Positions 1-12,041 of a DNA stretch of 64,000 bases are shown piece by piece. The notes under the pieces are model-generated. The model ran no database searches, was not told the DNA's origin, and saw only the letters and a list, made by a program, of their open reading frames with translations. The stretch comes from Halichoerus grypus (Eukaryota; Chordata; Mammalia; Carnivora; Phocidae), in NCBI RefSeq assembly GCF_964656455.1, contig NC_135722.1, positions 111,110,234 to 111,174,233 on the forward strand, read 5' to 3'. Within the stretch, counting starts at the first letter, position 1. Each line of letters begins with the position of its first letter. Made by a program: the position numbers and the translations under genes.

Positions 1-207
1 TAAGAGGATCCAGCACGCTGGGCTGGTTATGTAGCGATCCACTCCGTGTCAGTCCTCCCGGCTACAGGCCTCAGTCTGTCTGTCCAGTCCCACGCAGTGC
101 CACGCATTTTCACCCCAACATATAGTCCCATTGCACCCACCTGCAGCCTGTCTCCTCCTAGCCTCCACTGTTTTTTTAATTTATTTTTATTATTTTTTAT
201 TTATTTT

Positions 208-389
208 TTTAAAGATTTCATTTATTTGACACAGAGAGAGACCACATGCAGGGGGAGTGGCAGAAGGAGAGGAAGAGGCAAACTCCCCGCTGAGCAGGGA
301 GCCAGACGTGGGACTCGATCCCAGTACCCCAGGATCAAGATCTGAGCCGAAGGCAGATGCTCCACCGACTGAGCCACCCAGGCGCCTCC
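208..389 (-). mobile_element. CAN-SINE (minus), inner copy
   Basis: A reverse-orientation tRNA-derived SINE runs from its oligo-T/'aaagatttcatttattt' tail at the left to the 'gagccacccaggcgcc' head at the right. It sits in the tail side of the neighbouring copy at 396 and has no separate flanking duplication that I can see, which suggests insertion into the older element's T-rich tail. Confidence 0.92.
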
Positions 390-395
390 CCACTT

Positions 396-598
396 TTAAA
401 GATTTTTATTTATTTATTTGAGAGTGAGCGAGCACGCACACGCATGAGCAGGGGGAGGGGCAGAGGGAAAGGGAGACAGACTGTGGGCTGAGCAGGGAGC
501 GCAGTGACGTGGGGGCTCTGGGGGCTCGATCCCACAACCCTGACTGAGATCAGGGCCAGAGCTGAGGGCAGACGCTTCACCAGCTGAGCCCCCAGGAG
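396..598 (-). mobile_element. CAN-SINE (minus), outer copy
   Basis: A full-length, more diverged reverse-orientation SINE starts with an A/T tail with 'tttatttatttgagagtgag' character and ends with the head 'gagcccccaggagccc'. It is bordered on the right by the 601-618 target duplication. Confidence 0.88.
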
Positions 599-2369
599 CC
601 CCTAGCCTCCACTGTTTTCATCCACTGAAATTCTACTCTATTCTCACACTGTAGCTTTGGGAAGATTTCCTCAGTTCTATCCCACGAGGAAGACTTTCCC
701 ACTGATGTACTGAAACTGCACTTGTTTTCATTTTGTACTGCAGACTGTCCTGAATTTGCTCTTTTACACTGAGTTTAACTACAGGTCAGGTAGGAGCACG
801 GGAAGAATTTATAATTCTGCCCCAGAATATAGAAAAAGAGGTCTCGATTTTTTCATAAATGGGTATGCTCAATTTTCAAGGTTGATCAGGACAAACATGG
901 CAACACTGACTAGAAACTGCCACCGGGGTTAGTGAGACTATGATCCCAGACAGGCGGCTTTCAAAACACGGGGGAGCGCAAGGATATTCACCCCGACTCT
1001 TCAGCGGTTCGTATCCACAGACAAGCACCTGAAATCTACATGCTTGGTCTCATAAGCCCTTAACAATCCTTACTGAAATCCTGCCCCGAATAAAATGTTC
1101 AGGCAGACACACTCGAAACAGTTGTCACGTACAATCAATATTAACTGTGATTGTCACTAAGTTTTTTGTGGCTTCAATAATCTCAATGTGGGGCAAGTAT
1201 TTATGAATGCATTAGTTGAGGAAAACGCAGTTTATGAAATCAAGTTTTGGTAGAAGAAATAGGAATTCTCCTCTGGTTTCCATTTTTACTCTCAGGGTGA
1301 AAAGTGACTTAAAGCACGCAGCCCCAGGTCACGAGGTCAAGGCTGTGTCATTCCTGTGTACAGGCCTACAAGCTAAAAAGATTACGAACATACTGATTAA
1401 AATCTGCTTCACAAAAGCAAATGCAAGAGTGGTGACCAGTCCATTTCTATTCTTCCTTCAAGTCAGGGTGTACTCCTAGGTCACACGGGTAGCTAGAAGA
1501 GTCTTCTGCCAAACCAGTGGCCATGCTGGGGAGCCCAAAGCCCTGGCACCAGCATGTGCACTCTGGTCCCCCAGCCACGATGCTCACGTCCCCTTCCCTG
1601 CACACGCCGCACTGTGCTCTCATCTCTGCCTACACCCATCTCCCCCGTGAGGGCCCAAGTCTGAAAGAAGCACGTGACTTTTTGTCCTGGTCTCCCGCCA
1701 GCTTACCGCTACCACCACACACAACCAGCTTGTAGAGCTGAGAGGAGTGAAAACCTACCTATAAAGAACGACTGATCGGTCTTGATCAAGTCACATCTAC
1801 CAGACTGTAGGTTTGTGCTTTTATAAATCACGGATTTGTTACAAGTTAATAACATTTTACAGAATTTTTTTATTAAATAAGTGTTCGTATGAAATGATGG
1901 ATTCCACGTATCAGTCCGTATAGATTTTATCCCAGTAGGAAACAGGAATAACATTAAAACAGGCGTGAGAACGCAGATCTCTCATACTCGTGTCCTGTGG
2001 TTGGGGAACCGGCCAGGTCGGCAGCTCCTGTGCACCCGTCAGAGGCACAATCGTAGCGCCCACCCCATCTGCTGAGTCACAGCCGGATTTTAACTAGTCC
2101 CCAGGCGATTCCTCTACCTAGCACACTTGGAGAACCACCCATCTGTAATACAGAAAACTAATAAGGCTGGCTTGTTTTTATCGAACTCTTTTACAGAACA
2201 CCTACCACTAACTCAAACTTTACCAACACCGCAACACTACCATTCAGTGGATTCGTTGGTTAAAAAAAAAATATCACCCTTGATGCATTCCAAATGCAAG
2301 TATGGTTTTAGCTCCGCATTAACGCTCTAGAAAGACAGCGAAGTTTAGAATGGTAAGAAGGACCTATGG

Positions 2370-2545
2370 TCAATTCTTGAACCCTATACCTATTATCTTT
2401 CTAACCTTGTGCAAGTTCCCTAACCTACTCGATGCTCACTTTCCTCATCCACAAAGTGGACAGGAGCACTCTTGTCCATTAATTGTTGAGAGGTTAAAAA
2501 AAAAAAGCACTTGACAGAGGGCAGGGCTTATAGTAGGTACTTTTA
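2370..2545 (+). repeat. MIR SINE relic
   Basis: Diverged MIR core: 'aaccttgtgcaagttccctaa', then 'tttcctcatccacaaagtgg', then 'cacttgacagagggcagggc', in the consensus order. It is an ancient mammalian-wide insertion. Confidence 0.65.
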
Positions 2546-2719
2546 AAAAGTCAGTTCCCTACTCTTCCTGGAACAGTTCCTGCAATTTTGTTTCAATAAT
2601 GTATTTAACTTATTAAAATTCATGCCCAATGCAAAGAGACAGGTTGATCAGAAAATAAACCTGGGTCTGAGATGAAATGATCAGATAACAAAAACAGTGA
2701 GCCCACAGCCCTTCCACGG

Positions 2720-3395
2720 CAGAAGGGCCCTAGAGAAGACTCACAGTTTTGGTGGCCTCCCAAATTCTTCGGGATAAAGCTCAGACCTCTTGGCTGATCA
2801 CACAAAGGCCTTCTGAGGATGTCCACCGCCCCAGCACGAGTTACATGGCGCTGGGGTCTCGAGCTCCCTTGCCTTCCTTTTCCTTGGGCACACCTAAGCT
2901 CACACTCCCCTCCTGAAGCTCGGGTCCTGAATCCAGCCGCTTGGTACCACTGCTCTACCCCACTAGGGCATTACAACCGCACCAAACGCATCTGCCTCCT
3001 GTTAGAAAACGCCTCTGTTCAAGACCCGTAAGCTCCTATATGACACGGCTTTGGGGCTACCTTTCCCCGAATCTCTTCCCCGAACATCCCTCCGCAACTC
3101 TGGCCTGGCTGTTGTGTGACTCATGAACATTCCCCCCTCTCCCCCGGATATCTGCACGGCCCTCGGCTCACTCACGTCCCTGCCCACTTATAGGACGCCT
3201 GGCCTGGAGGAGCGAACGCAGCACCAGCTCCCTGCACCCCAGCCAAGGGCTCTGTGACCTGTAACGGACTCTTCACTTGCCGTTTTTAACTATTGGACAC
3301 ACTGGACATTGGCTGACAGTCTGTATTCTCACCGTCTACAAGAGTGCGTGGCACAGGCGGGTATTCAGGGTGTGGAGGGAGTGAATGAAGGCCTG
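2720..3395 (+). repeat. L2 LINE 3' fragment, diverged
   Basis: The stretch follows the L2 3' end in weak form. It has 'aagctcagacctcttggc...aaggcc', cysteine/proline-rich CT tracts, and a 3' end resembling 'gtgcctggcacatagtaggtgctcaataaat' at 3340-3395. Divergence is high, and internal gaps are likely. Confidence 0.45.
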
Positions 3396-3640
3396 GCTTC
3401 TAACTCCTGACCAGCTGCACACGGCCCCCCAGTCGCGCAGCACTCCGGGCTAGGCCTGCCATAACATCTTCTGTTGTCCTTACACAGAGCACCCGTCCTA
3501 ACCTGACTCTGCCACCACCATGGCCATTAGGGCGCTTGGTACAACGTGGGGCATGTGGCATTTGTGGAAGGAATAATGGAGAAAGGGGACAACTGTCTCA
3601 AGGTGAAACTGAGGCTCTGCTAAAAATCATTTTCATGTTT

Positions 3641-3814
3641 GGGGCGCCTGGTGGCTCAGTCAGTTGAGCGCCTGACTCTTGATTTCAGCTTGGGCTGTGA
3701 CCTCGGGTCCTGGGACGGAGCCCAGCGCTGGCACTGAGTCTGCACGTCCCTCTCCCTCTGCCCGTGGGCACGCATGCGCTCTCTCAAATAAATAAAACCT
3801 TTAAAAATTTTTTT
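3641..3814 (+). mobile_element. CAN-SINE with target duplication
   Basis: Head 'ggggcgcctggtggctcag', then a CT-rich body and 'tcaaataaataaaacctt' tail. Flanked by AAAAATCATTTTCAT at 3622-3636 and the same with one extra T at 3815-3830. Confidence 0.93.
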
Positions 3815-4644
3815 AAAAATTCATTTTCATCTTTGTGACAGCTGAAAGAACAAATGTCCTAGAGGAAAAGGCGAAGTCCAAGCTCAGAGAACTTTCTAGT
3901 ACCCCAGCCTTCAAACTTTCTTCAGTGCAACTGGAGTCTTTTATATTTTAACTTAATACTTCAGACTTTCAGTAAGTAAATTTATGAGATGAGCTTCTGT
4001 AAGTTCAGGCTTTAGAATGCTTAAAGAAACCACCTTTGAAAAAATGACCTAATATGAGCTCTGCCCTCCTCTGTTTATTGTTGCAGGATTTTGCTTTATT
4101 TCACTGATGCTGCCTATATATGGTAGTCTATGGATATCATTTTTAAAGAATTAGCATTTTAATCTTTCACACAAATATTCCTCTTATGAGTCATAAAATC
4201 ACTGTAGCAATAAAGTAACCAAAAGTATTTAGAAATCAGTGGGAAAGACAAAAATAATATTCTAACACTATCCAGAGAAGAAATAAAACAGACATTTATT
4301 TTTTTTTCTTAAATGTAAATAACTGAATCTTTTTCTCATCATCTCTACTCCAAAGCTGAGCAAAGTTTCCAAAATTCTACAAATAATCACTGAAAAGAGA
4401 GTTGAGCATGGACACTTCTATTTGTAATAACTCATGTCCCAGAGAGAGCCGGCAACAAGGACACTCACATGTCAACTTTTTTCTTTATATTCTTTAATAA
4501 TATCCCCCGACTCTCCTAAGTTAGTCTGTTGGTTAAAATAACAGAACATTAGCTTCAGTATCTGCACAAAAATCTTAGTAACTTCCAGAATTCAAATGAA
4601 CTTTACTTTCCCAAACAATTCCTTCAAAAACTGCTAGATTTTTA

Positions 4645-4854
4645 TTTTTATTTTATTTTATTTTTTTAAAGATTTTATTTATTTATTTGACAGAGAGAGA
4701 CAGCGAGAGCAGGAACACAAGCAGGGGGAGCGGGAGAGGGAGAAGTGGGCTTCCCGCCGAGCAGGGAGCCCGATGTGGGACTCGATCCCAGGACCCTGGG
4801 ATCATGACCCGAGCCGAAGGCAGACGCTTAACCACTGAGCCACCCAGGCGCCCC
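4645..4854 (-). mobile_element. CAN-SINE (minus) with 19-bp duplication
   Basis: A complete reverse-orientation element with an oligo-T tail and intact 'gagccacccaggcgcccc' head. A perfect 19-bp duplication, AAAAACTGCTAGATTTTTA, lies at 4626-4644 and 4855-4873, so the insertion is relatively young. Confidence 0.96.
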
Positions 4855-5384
4855 AAAAACTGCTAGATTTTTAAAAACATCTGTCATTTGTGCCCTAGGA
4901 TCAGGTCACGGGAACCCCACAACCTTGCATCTGTCCACGTCTCCCCTCGCTGTATAAGACAGCCCTAACATAGCAAACAAGACAGGAAGGAAGGGCTTTC
5001 CTGAAAACGGACTACTACGAGAAATACTGATCTCAAGCTACTGAAAGATGGAGAAACTCTCTTATCTACCTTTCAACACGATTAGCTGGGATTTCTTCAA
5101 TAAAGGAATGAAGACGTGAATACTTTAAAAATGCTATAGATTGTAGAGGCCAATACATTAACACGTATAAACATATCCCTCAATTCCAGACGTTAAAGTC
5201 TGGCTTATGTATTTGGGGACTGGGGGATCCTTACCCTGGGAGTTTATTTTAGACTCAGCATTAAGAAAGACATTTATCAGCCAATGTCTATTGTTCCACT
5301 TGGCAAATGTTGCTGCCTTGCCTAGGTAATTCTAAGTTTTACTATTATTTAGAAAACATTTTCAAGAGTCATGACTGGAGTCTT

Positions 5385-5680
5385 TTAACAACAAGAGCGC
5401 TCCCCAGCGGACGGGAAGGGGAAGGCACTCACCGTCAGAACAGGACAGGGGCCACCGGTGGCCCTGCCAGGAGCCGTGCCCTCCAGGACGCAGCAGAGTC
5501 CCGAAAACACAGCGATCAGATGGTGCCGCATGCGGTGCGGGCCAGGGCAGAACGCCCCGGGAGAAGGCACGGTACAGGCAGTTGTGGTCACCCGCGAGCC
5601 GCCGGATGCCCTCCCCGAGGGGCACTCGGGCTTTGCAGCCACCACGCCCTGTCCACGCATGACAGTCCTTCATGAACCGA
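5385..5680. other. GC-rich island in intron 3, unidentified
   Basis: Roughly 300 bp of GC- and CpG-rich sequence sits abruptly between AT-rich flanks. On the minus strand two overlapping frames stay open across most of it, and a good donor-like sequence (GACG|GTGAGT) lies near 5428-5437. I recognise no protein family in any frame. It could be an unannotated or alternative exon, an old retrocopy fragment, or a small intragenic CpG island with regulatory function. Confidence 0.35.
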
Positions 5681-6439
5681 CTGCTCCATGGGTTTACATT
5701 AGAAACATGGTTCTTCTTTCCATATTACTAACCATTCTTCAGGAACTTAATTATCAAAACAATCAAGACATAAACTATGTAAAACAAACCAAGTTTCCTG
5801 AGAATTAGTTACGTTGGTTCTGATTATTATGCTTTTGTTTTTTTACTATTTTCCCTTTTCCTGTGGCCATCTTTTCTTAATTTACGTACATTCCCAAAAG
5901 AAGCAACTTTGGTTTAAAAAAAGACATTTGGATAGGAGCTTGAGAATAACTAATAAATACACTGTCTCTCCTACTCCATTCGCTGCTCTGAGTTTGGGCT
6001 TTGTCACAGTTTTATTCCTGTTTGATATACTTTAGTGTATCTCGTTCCATTTGTTATGACTTCAGGTTAACAAAATTTCCATCTAAAAACAGTCAAGAAC
6101 TTTTGGAAAAAAATTTTAACTCATGTAGAAGAAGAAAACCATATTTACATTTAATAGTCTACCACCTATATATACCAGAGAATCTTTAAGAATGTAAATG
6201 CCAGAAGTTAACACATGACTTGGGTAAGGGCCAATGACCCGTATTTGGTGATAAAAAATTATTTTAAATGAAGAGTGGCTACTTGTTAATATAAACGGAG
6301 TAAAATGTAAACTACGGGATCCGATGACATTTTACTTATTACATGCGCCGGAGGCACCGAGCACTGTGCGCCCCAGTTAATCCGTAACTGCGCACCCATC
6401 ACCCATCATGGCACCCGGATGGATCGCCGCATTCCATCT

Positions 6440-6590
6440 ACAGGAGTTCAGCGCTGCTAGTCCTCTTACTCCCATTTCCCAAGCGAAGGAACGCGGCACA
6501 GGAACTCCTGAAGCTTGTCCAAGGTCTCACAGGCAGGGAGTGACAGAGCTGGGGTTCAAACCCTCGTCCAGCCAACCTGAACCCTTATTC
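6440..6590 (-). repeat. MIR SINE relic (minus)
   Basis: Reverse MIR signature: 'acaggaactcctgaagcttgtc', then 'caaggtctcacaggcaggga', then 'cagagctggggttcaaacc'. Diverged, ancient. Confidence 0.6.
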
Positions 6591-7554
6591 CCCAGCCCTT
6601 CTCCGTTCACTCCAAAGGTGAAAAGCAGATTCAAAGCCGGGGGGCCACAACACAGGAAGCAGGAATTACCAGCTCTGAAACCTGTTGTCAGCTCCGCCCT
6701 CACCTTTTCCTTGCTTTTTAAGGTTTTTATTTTTTGCTTTTACCTGTCCCTTTCCCATTTCCCATCCACTCTCAACCTGGCATTTTTCTGGGGAACCCTC
6801 TCGCTCCCCCGCTGGTTTGTGGTGCCCGCACAGAGACAGTGCGGGCGGGCAGGGGGGCAGCTCGGCACCCCTCACCCCGCGTGCTCTGAACGTCTTCCCC
6901 ACCAGAGAGAAGGTGCTGAGCATCATCTTCCAGGATCAAGAGAGCATCTGTTCCACCCGAAAAGACGGATTCCCCAGGCATTCCACGCAGGTTTTCATTA
7001 ACAGGGAAATCTGAAAGCGCTGCACTGCTAGATTTGGACATTAACCAAATAAATGCCTCACTTTAAAATACAAAAACAACAAGTCCTTTAAAATGCACCT
7101 GTAGAAGACATTTGACTTTGGACTGTTACCAAAGATATGTTTTTAAAAAGCAGAAAATTGGGTTATTGCTTAATTTAAATCAAGGCTTATGATTTTTAAT
7201 GGTTCTAAACGGTTAGCACCCCTTTGGCGTCAAGTTATCTCTGGATCATGAGAGTATACTTTCCTGACTTTCTATTGCTTTGAGATTCAGCTATCTTGCG
7301 GGTCACTGTTAATGAACGACTACTAAAAAATTAGTATCTTCACATAGATAAAGCTGGTCAAAGGAGGAGTATCACACTTTTCTCTCCCCAAGTCCGTATT
7401 TCCTAATGTCTAACACAACAGTCACTAATGTTGGCCAAACTCTCAGTATGTAGGACTATTTTATACAGATCTCAACCAGGCATCGAAGGGCTGTTCATGT
7501 GCTGTAAGCGTAACTCGCTTAACAGAATTTCTAAAGGGCAATCATCTCAAGTAA

Positions 7555-7844
7555 GTTAAATAGCTTTTTAAAAGAAATCTCTACCAGGGGCGCTCAGGTG
7601 GCTCAGTTGGTTAGATGTCTGCCTTTGGCTCAGGTCATGGTCCCAGGGTCCTGGGATCGAGTCCCAAATCAGGCTCCCTGCTCCGCGGAGAGCCTGCTTC
7701 TCCCCCTCCCTCTGCTGTCTTCTCTGTCAAATAAATTTAAAAAAAGAAAAAAGAAAGTAATCTCTACCCGAAACACGGGGCTGGAACTCACAACCCCGAA
7801 ATGAAGAGTTGCTCACTCCACGGACAGAGCCAGCCAGGCGCCCG
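7555..7844 (-). mobile_element. Short CAN-SINE subtype (minus), split by a later SINE
   Basis: The element's body 'taatctctacccg...gggctggaactcacaacccc' and head 'agagccagccaggcgcccg' lie at 7760-7844. Its tail side lies left of 7586. The outer target duplication TCATCTCAAGTAA is at 7542-7554 and 7845-7857. The insertion of the + SINE at 7587 separates the two parts. Confidence 0.82.
7587..7758 (+). mobile_element. CAN-SINE nested in older SINE
   Basis: Head 'ggggcgctcaggtggctcag' and tail 'tcaaataaatttaaaaaaag'. It is flanked by AAATCTCTACC (7576-7586) and an imperfect copy (AATCTCTACCC) just after 7758, which shows insertion into the older minus-strand SINE. Confidence 0.9.
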
Positions 7845-7963
7845 TCATCTCAAGTAATGTAACAGGACAGGGTTTATATACACTTATGTATAGGTCCATA
7901 TCATATATTTTCATGTAAAACAAAATAGAGCTATTACTGAGTTACTCAAATTTCCTTCTAGTT

Positions 7964-8130
7964 TTTTTAAGATTTTATCTATCTATCTAAAGAGAGCACG
8001 AGGCAGGCGGAGGGGCAGGGAGAGAGAGAATCTCCAGCAGACTCCCCGCTGAGTGCAATGCGGGGCTCAGGCTCGATTCCAGGTCCCTAAGATCATGACC
8101 TGAGTCGAAGAAACCAAGAGTTGCCCCTTA
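7964..8130 (-). mobile_element. CAN-SINE (minus), head lost
   Basis: The reverse tail 'tttttttaagattttatctatctatc' and body through 'cgattccaggtccctaagatcatgacctgag' are clear. The tRNA-like head beyond about 8110 is degraded. Confidence 0.82.
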
Positions 8131-9739
8131 GTTTTCTTTTCCTCACTTTTCAAATTCCTTTTACAAGGTTCCCTGTCATTTATTTGCCAATTAAATGGAC
8201 AGTTAAAGATACAAATTAATCTGTTTTACAGAATCTAATAAGTCATGCCTCTAGAACCCTTTCCAGGTGTACCATTTAACTGACAAATACGTGATTTCTC
8301 AATTATATATATTAATTGATGGCCAATTACAAACAAGGGGTATGCAGTGTAGCGATGAAATCCATCATTTCAACCTCATATTTTGAAAAAGGACTTGTAA
8401 AAACAGAAGTAAACTGATCACTTTGTTAACTGAATTAGACTGAATGCAAGAAATAGGATTTCATAAAATCTTAGAATTAGAATTTTAAAAGACCAGTCAA
8501 TACGGCGAACCATTAAAAAATTAGACAGAAAACAGGTCTGAGAGCCTAAAGAAAATGACTGTGTTTTAAGGAAGTGGTCTGATTAGAAACAGACCAGAAC
8601 ACAGAGCTAGATTCATTCTTTTCTTTTAAAAAAAAAAAAAAAGCAAAATAGAAAGTTCTTGTTTAGATAATTAACGATAAAAACGTAAATCACGTTGCAT
8701 TTAGGACGACTGACCCAGTGAAGGGCTTCAGAAGAGGCACGCGGGTTTCCTCTTTTATCTGAAGTTTCAGATTAGCAGGTTCGGAAGGCATTCCCTTCAG
8801 GGTGAAAACTGTAAATACCATGGTTTTGCCGGAAGCCATTTGCTGCTTTGTTACAGTAAACGCCCTCAAAACTTACTGAAATACCCTCACAATTCTCCTT
8901 GCTCCTCACTGTCTCCAGGCTCTAAAAGATTATTATCCAAGCACAGATGAGCTTCGGGTTTGTGGCTTTTCTCATGGAGAACCCCTGAGAGAGAGAAGGT
9001 TCTGTCCTCTGATAGCTGTTTGAGAAACTGGGCTGTGCCCCCCCTCCCGGAGAGAGCACGGCCCCCACGCTCTGCCGCGCTGCCAGAGGGAAGGGGAGTC
9101 CTTGGCCCAACACCCTCCTACGGGACATCTGAGCTGTCATTTTATGTGAGTGTGAGGAACAGCAAGGCTGCAGTTCTCGCGACACTCATCCTAAAGCATT
9201 TCAGGACCGTGTCAAAGTCCTGTTTGTTCTTGAACGTGCGCTAACCTGGAAGAAATGAAAGACCAGACCTGAGTGTGTGTTTCAGAGGCCCGCAGGCCTC
9301 ACAAGCCTCTGTGCTGGTCTGTGCTGGGGACCAGACTCACCATAATCCACACTTAAGGATCTAGGATCATGTATCCTTATATCCTTAATATTTCTCATTC
9401 TGAAACGCTGGTGACTCCCTTTCCTTTTTAGGATCAGTTTTTGGTTTTGGGTTAAAAAAACACTTCTTAGGTTTTACCACATCTGTCTCTTCCTTTCTTA
9501 ACCCCTCATTCTGTCCAACCAGCCCGTTGAAGACAATGACCTCGAGTGTCCTCTTTCAGTATCCCCTCCTCTGGAAGGTGCAGTGTGTATTTTATGACCT
9601 ACAGAACCTCCTTCAGCAAACACCCCCACGCCCACCTTCTGCAGAAGCAGCTCCCCAGTGCGCCTCCCGTGCACTCACAGGTCCTGTCCCCTCTGCTGGC
9701 TTGGAGGCTCTTCTCTGTCACTTGTCCTAACCCTGGTTC

Positions 9740-10150
9740 CCGCGCATAGTAAGAGGTCGGGCTCAGGAGCCCCATTACCAAGCACTGAGTCTTGGCTTCG
9801 ACCACCGACCAACTGTGTGATTTTGGAAAAGTTACTTAAATTCTCTCAGATGGGAAGTGAGAATGATAACAACAGCACGGAACTTCGGGCGCCTGGGAGG
9901 CTCAGTAGGTTAGGCGTCTGCCTTCGGGTCAGGTCATGATCTCAGGGTCCTGGGATCAAGTCCCGCATCGGGCTCCCTGCTCAGTGGGGAGTCTGCTTCT
10001 CCCTTTGCCCCTGCTCGTGCTCTCTCTCTCACTGTCTCGTAAAATAAATAAAAAATCTTAAAAAAAAACAAAGCAACAAAAAAACACAAAAACCAGCAAG
10101 GAACTTCAACGGTCACTGCGAGGATTAACTGACAGAGTCCAAGCAGACCC
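9740..10150 (+). repeat. MIR SINE relic split by a CAN-SINE
   Basis: Left part 9740-9886 includes 'accaactgtgtgattttgg' and 'aaagttacttaaattctctc'. The right part resumes at 10108 with 'ggtcactgcgaggattaactg'. The two parts together follow MIR order and are separated by the element at 9887. Confidence 0.65.
9887..10099 (+). mobile_element. CAN-SINE inserted in a MIR
   Basis: Head 'gggcgcctgggaggctcag' and a long A-rich tail. Flanking duplication CAGCACGGAACTTC (9873-9886) and CAGCAAGGAACTTC (10094-10107), with one mismatch. Confidence 0.93.
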
Positions 10151-10457
10151 CAGCAGCACGCCTGACAGGGCTCACTCTTACTACCACGGATACACGCCCA
10201 CGCCTCTCTTGGGGGCTTGTCCCATTTCAGGCCGATGCTGTACCTCCAAACTTCTGTCCATACCCTCCACTCCAACTGTCCCTGCCAATGTCACCTCTGT
10301 TTACTAAACACAACTACAAGTAAGCATGCCTACTAATTTACATGCAGTGTATAAAACATTTTATACTTTATAAAAGAGCTGGAAATATAAACACAAATAT
10401 TCTGAAACCCACTAAAAACAATTTGATGTATACTTTTTATCTTAAACACAAATTTGA

Positions 10458-10658
10458 GGGGTGCCTGGGTGGCTGAGTCATTAAGCTTTGCTGGTCTGTG
10501 CTGGGTCAGGTCATGATCCTAGCATACTGGGATCGGGCCCCGCATCCGGCTCCCTGCTCCATGGGAAGCCTGCTTCTCCCTCTCCCACTCCCCCTGCTTG
10601 TGTTCCCTCTCTCGCTGTCTCTCTGTCAAATAAATAAATAAAATCTTTAAAAAAAAAT
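10458..10658 (+). mobile_element. CAN-SINE with 14-bp duplication
   Basis: Full-length, with the arctoid-type 'cttgtgttccctctctcgctg' 3' body. Perfect duplication AAACACAAATTTGA at 10444-10457 and 10659-10672. Its central tRNA-like part has an insertion near 10485-10505 that repeats 'tgctggtctgtgctgggtc'-like sequence. Confidence 0.94.
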
Positions 10659-11199
10659 AAACACAAATTTGAATACAAATTCTCCTTATTTCCTCAGGCC
10701 ATTACTATTAGAAAATTTAATAAAAAAAAAAAAACCAATGTTCTAAAAGAATCACAGTCAACCTTGTTAGATGCAAAATGCCTAAATCTTCCATAATAAA
10801 CCTTAAATTAATGAGTTATTTATTACTAGTTTCCAAGGCATGGTTTTAGGTGGAGCGTGACAGAATGAATAATGTGAATCATCTTCTTTGGACTATAAAT
10901 ACAAGGCAGCTTTCACAACTTTTATTTGGAAATTTGATGATTAAAAAAACCCTAGATATCAAGTAAAAAATATTAGTGAATACTTGCATAATATTTTGCC
11001 TTGAAACTTTTGATTTAAATATCACATATAAAACAGATTCTGAAAATAAGTAAATATATTCTTATTAAAATAAGCTAAAATGGAAGATTTAGGTAATTAA
11101 TTTTTTTTCAAGAACTTATATAAAGAGAGTTTATGACAAGATCAGCTTAGTCCTGAATCTCGTGTCATTTTTGTTTTCAGCACTTAACTCTCTAGAATT

Positions 11200-11720
11200 C
11201 AAGTGTTCAGCCCACCAAAGGCAAGAGCAGAGAGTCACGGAGGAGCAGAGCCCCACGCACCGGCACCACCTCCGAGGGCAGGAGGACACGATGAGCCCTG
11301 CGAGCTCTCCTAGGCAAGGAGCCCTTTTGTGAACCTGTCGTACAGACACCACACGCTGGCGGCTCCTTTGCAAAGGCTGCTGTTGGAGAAAATCCACCGG
11401 GCGGCCGCCCACGCTGTGCCGGTCGGTGTGCCGGACAAGCAGGCTGGGAACCCTGAGGAGAAACACCGAGGCCCCAGGGCTGCCCGTTACTGTGGCTGCC
11501 ACCTGTGCTCGGGACCGGGGAACTCAGCAAAGGGGGAAGTGCGGGGCGCAGGCAAGTGCTCAGAGATCCAGCCCCCAGGCTCCAAGCCCTGGTGCCAGGG
11601 CTGGGGCTGCATCTTCCCAGAGGAAGGGGCCCCTCTCTGTACTGTGCACAAAGAGGCACGGTGGGGTTCACTATGGCCTTGGGCCCACAGAACAAAGGTA
11701 TCTAACAGACTAGAGAAGTA
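11200..11720. other. GC-rich patch in intron 3, unidentified
   Basis: About 500 bp of raised G+C lies 0.9-1.5 kb downstream of exon 3 in the gene's direction. Open frames of 65-160 codons occur on both strands, as expected by chance in GC-rich DNA; none resembles a known protein. No repeat family is recognised. Confidence 0.35.
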
Positions 11721-11734
11721 ACTAAACCTTTACT

Positions 11735-11890
11735 GAATTCCTGTTCTGCACCAGAACTGTAAATAAAAGCTTTATACTTACTCTTTTATTTCCTTTAATA
11801 TTTCCCACTCTCTAGTAACGGGCATTGTAATCCGCATTACACAGATGAGGAAAAACAGCAGGTTTAAAAACATTGCCAAGTAAGAAAAAA
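11735..11890 (-). repeat. MIR SINE relic (minus)
   Basis: Reverse MIR 3' half: 'tgaattcctgttctgcacc', 'gggcattgtaatccgcatta', then 'cacagatgaggaaaaacag' and 'cattgccaagtaa'. Ancient and diverged. Confidence 0.6.
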
Positions 11891-12041
11891 GATTCATACG
11901 CAGGTCTGTTGTCTGTGAAAAGGGTGGAAATGTGTTCAATAACAAATACTAACCCTCATAAAGATGCTTGGGGTTTATACGTTGCTACCTTCCAGTTACT
12001 TTCAAGGCAGAATAAATATGCTCTTCAAAAGGTAGTTATGA

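Larger units (their letters stand above)
157..618. repeat. Target-site duplication enclosing two SINEs
   Basis: The 18-mer CCTAGCCTCCACTGTTTT occurs at 157-174 and again at 601-618. Between the copies lie two minus-oriented CAN-SINEs head to tail, so one duplication encloses two elements. Confidence 0.85.
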
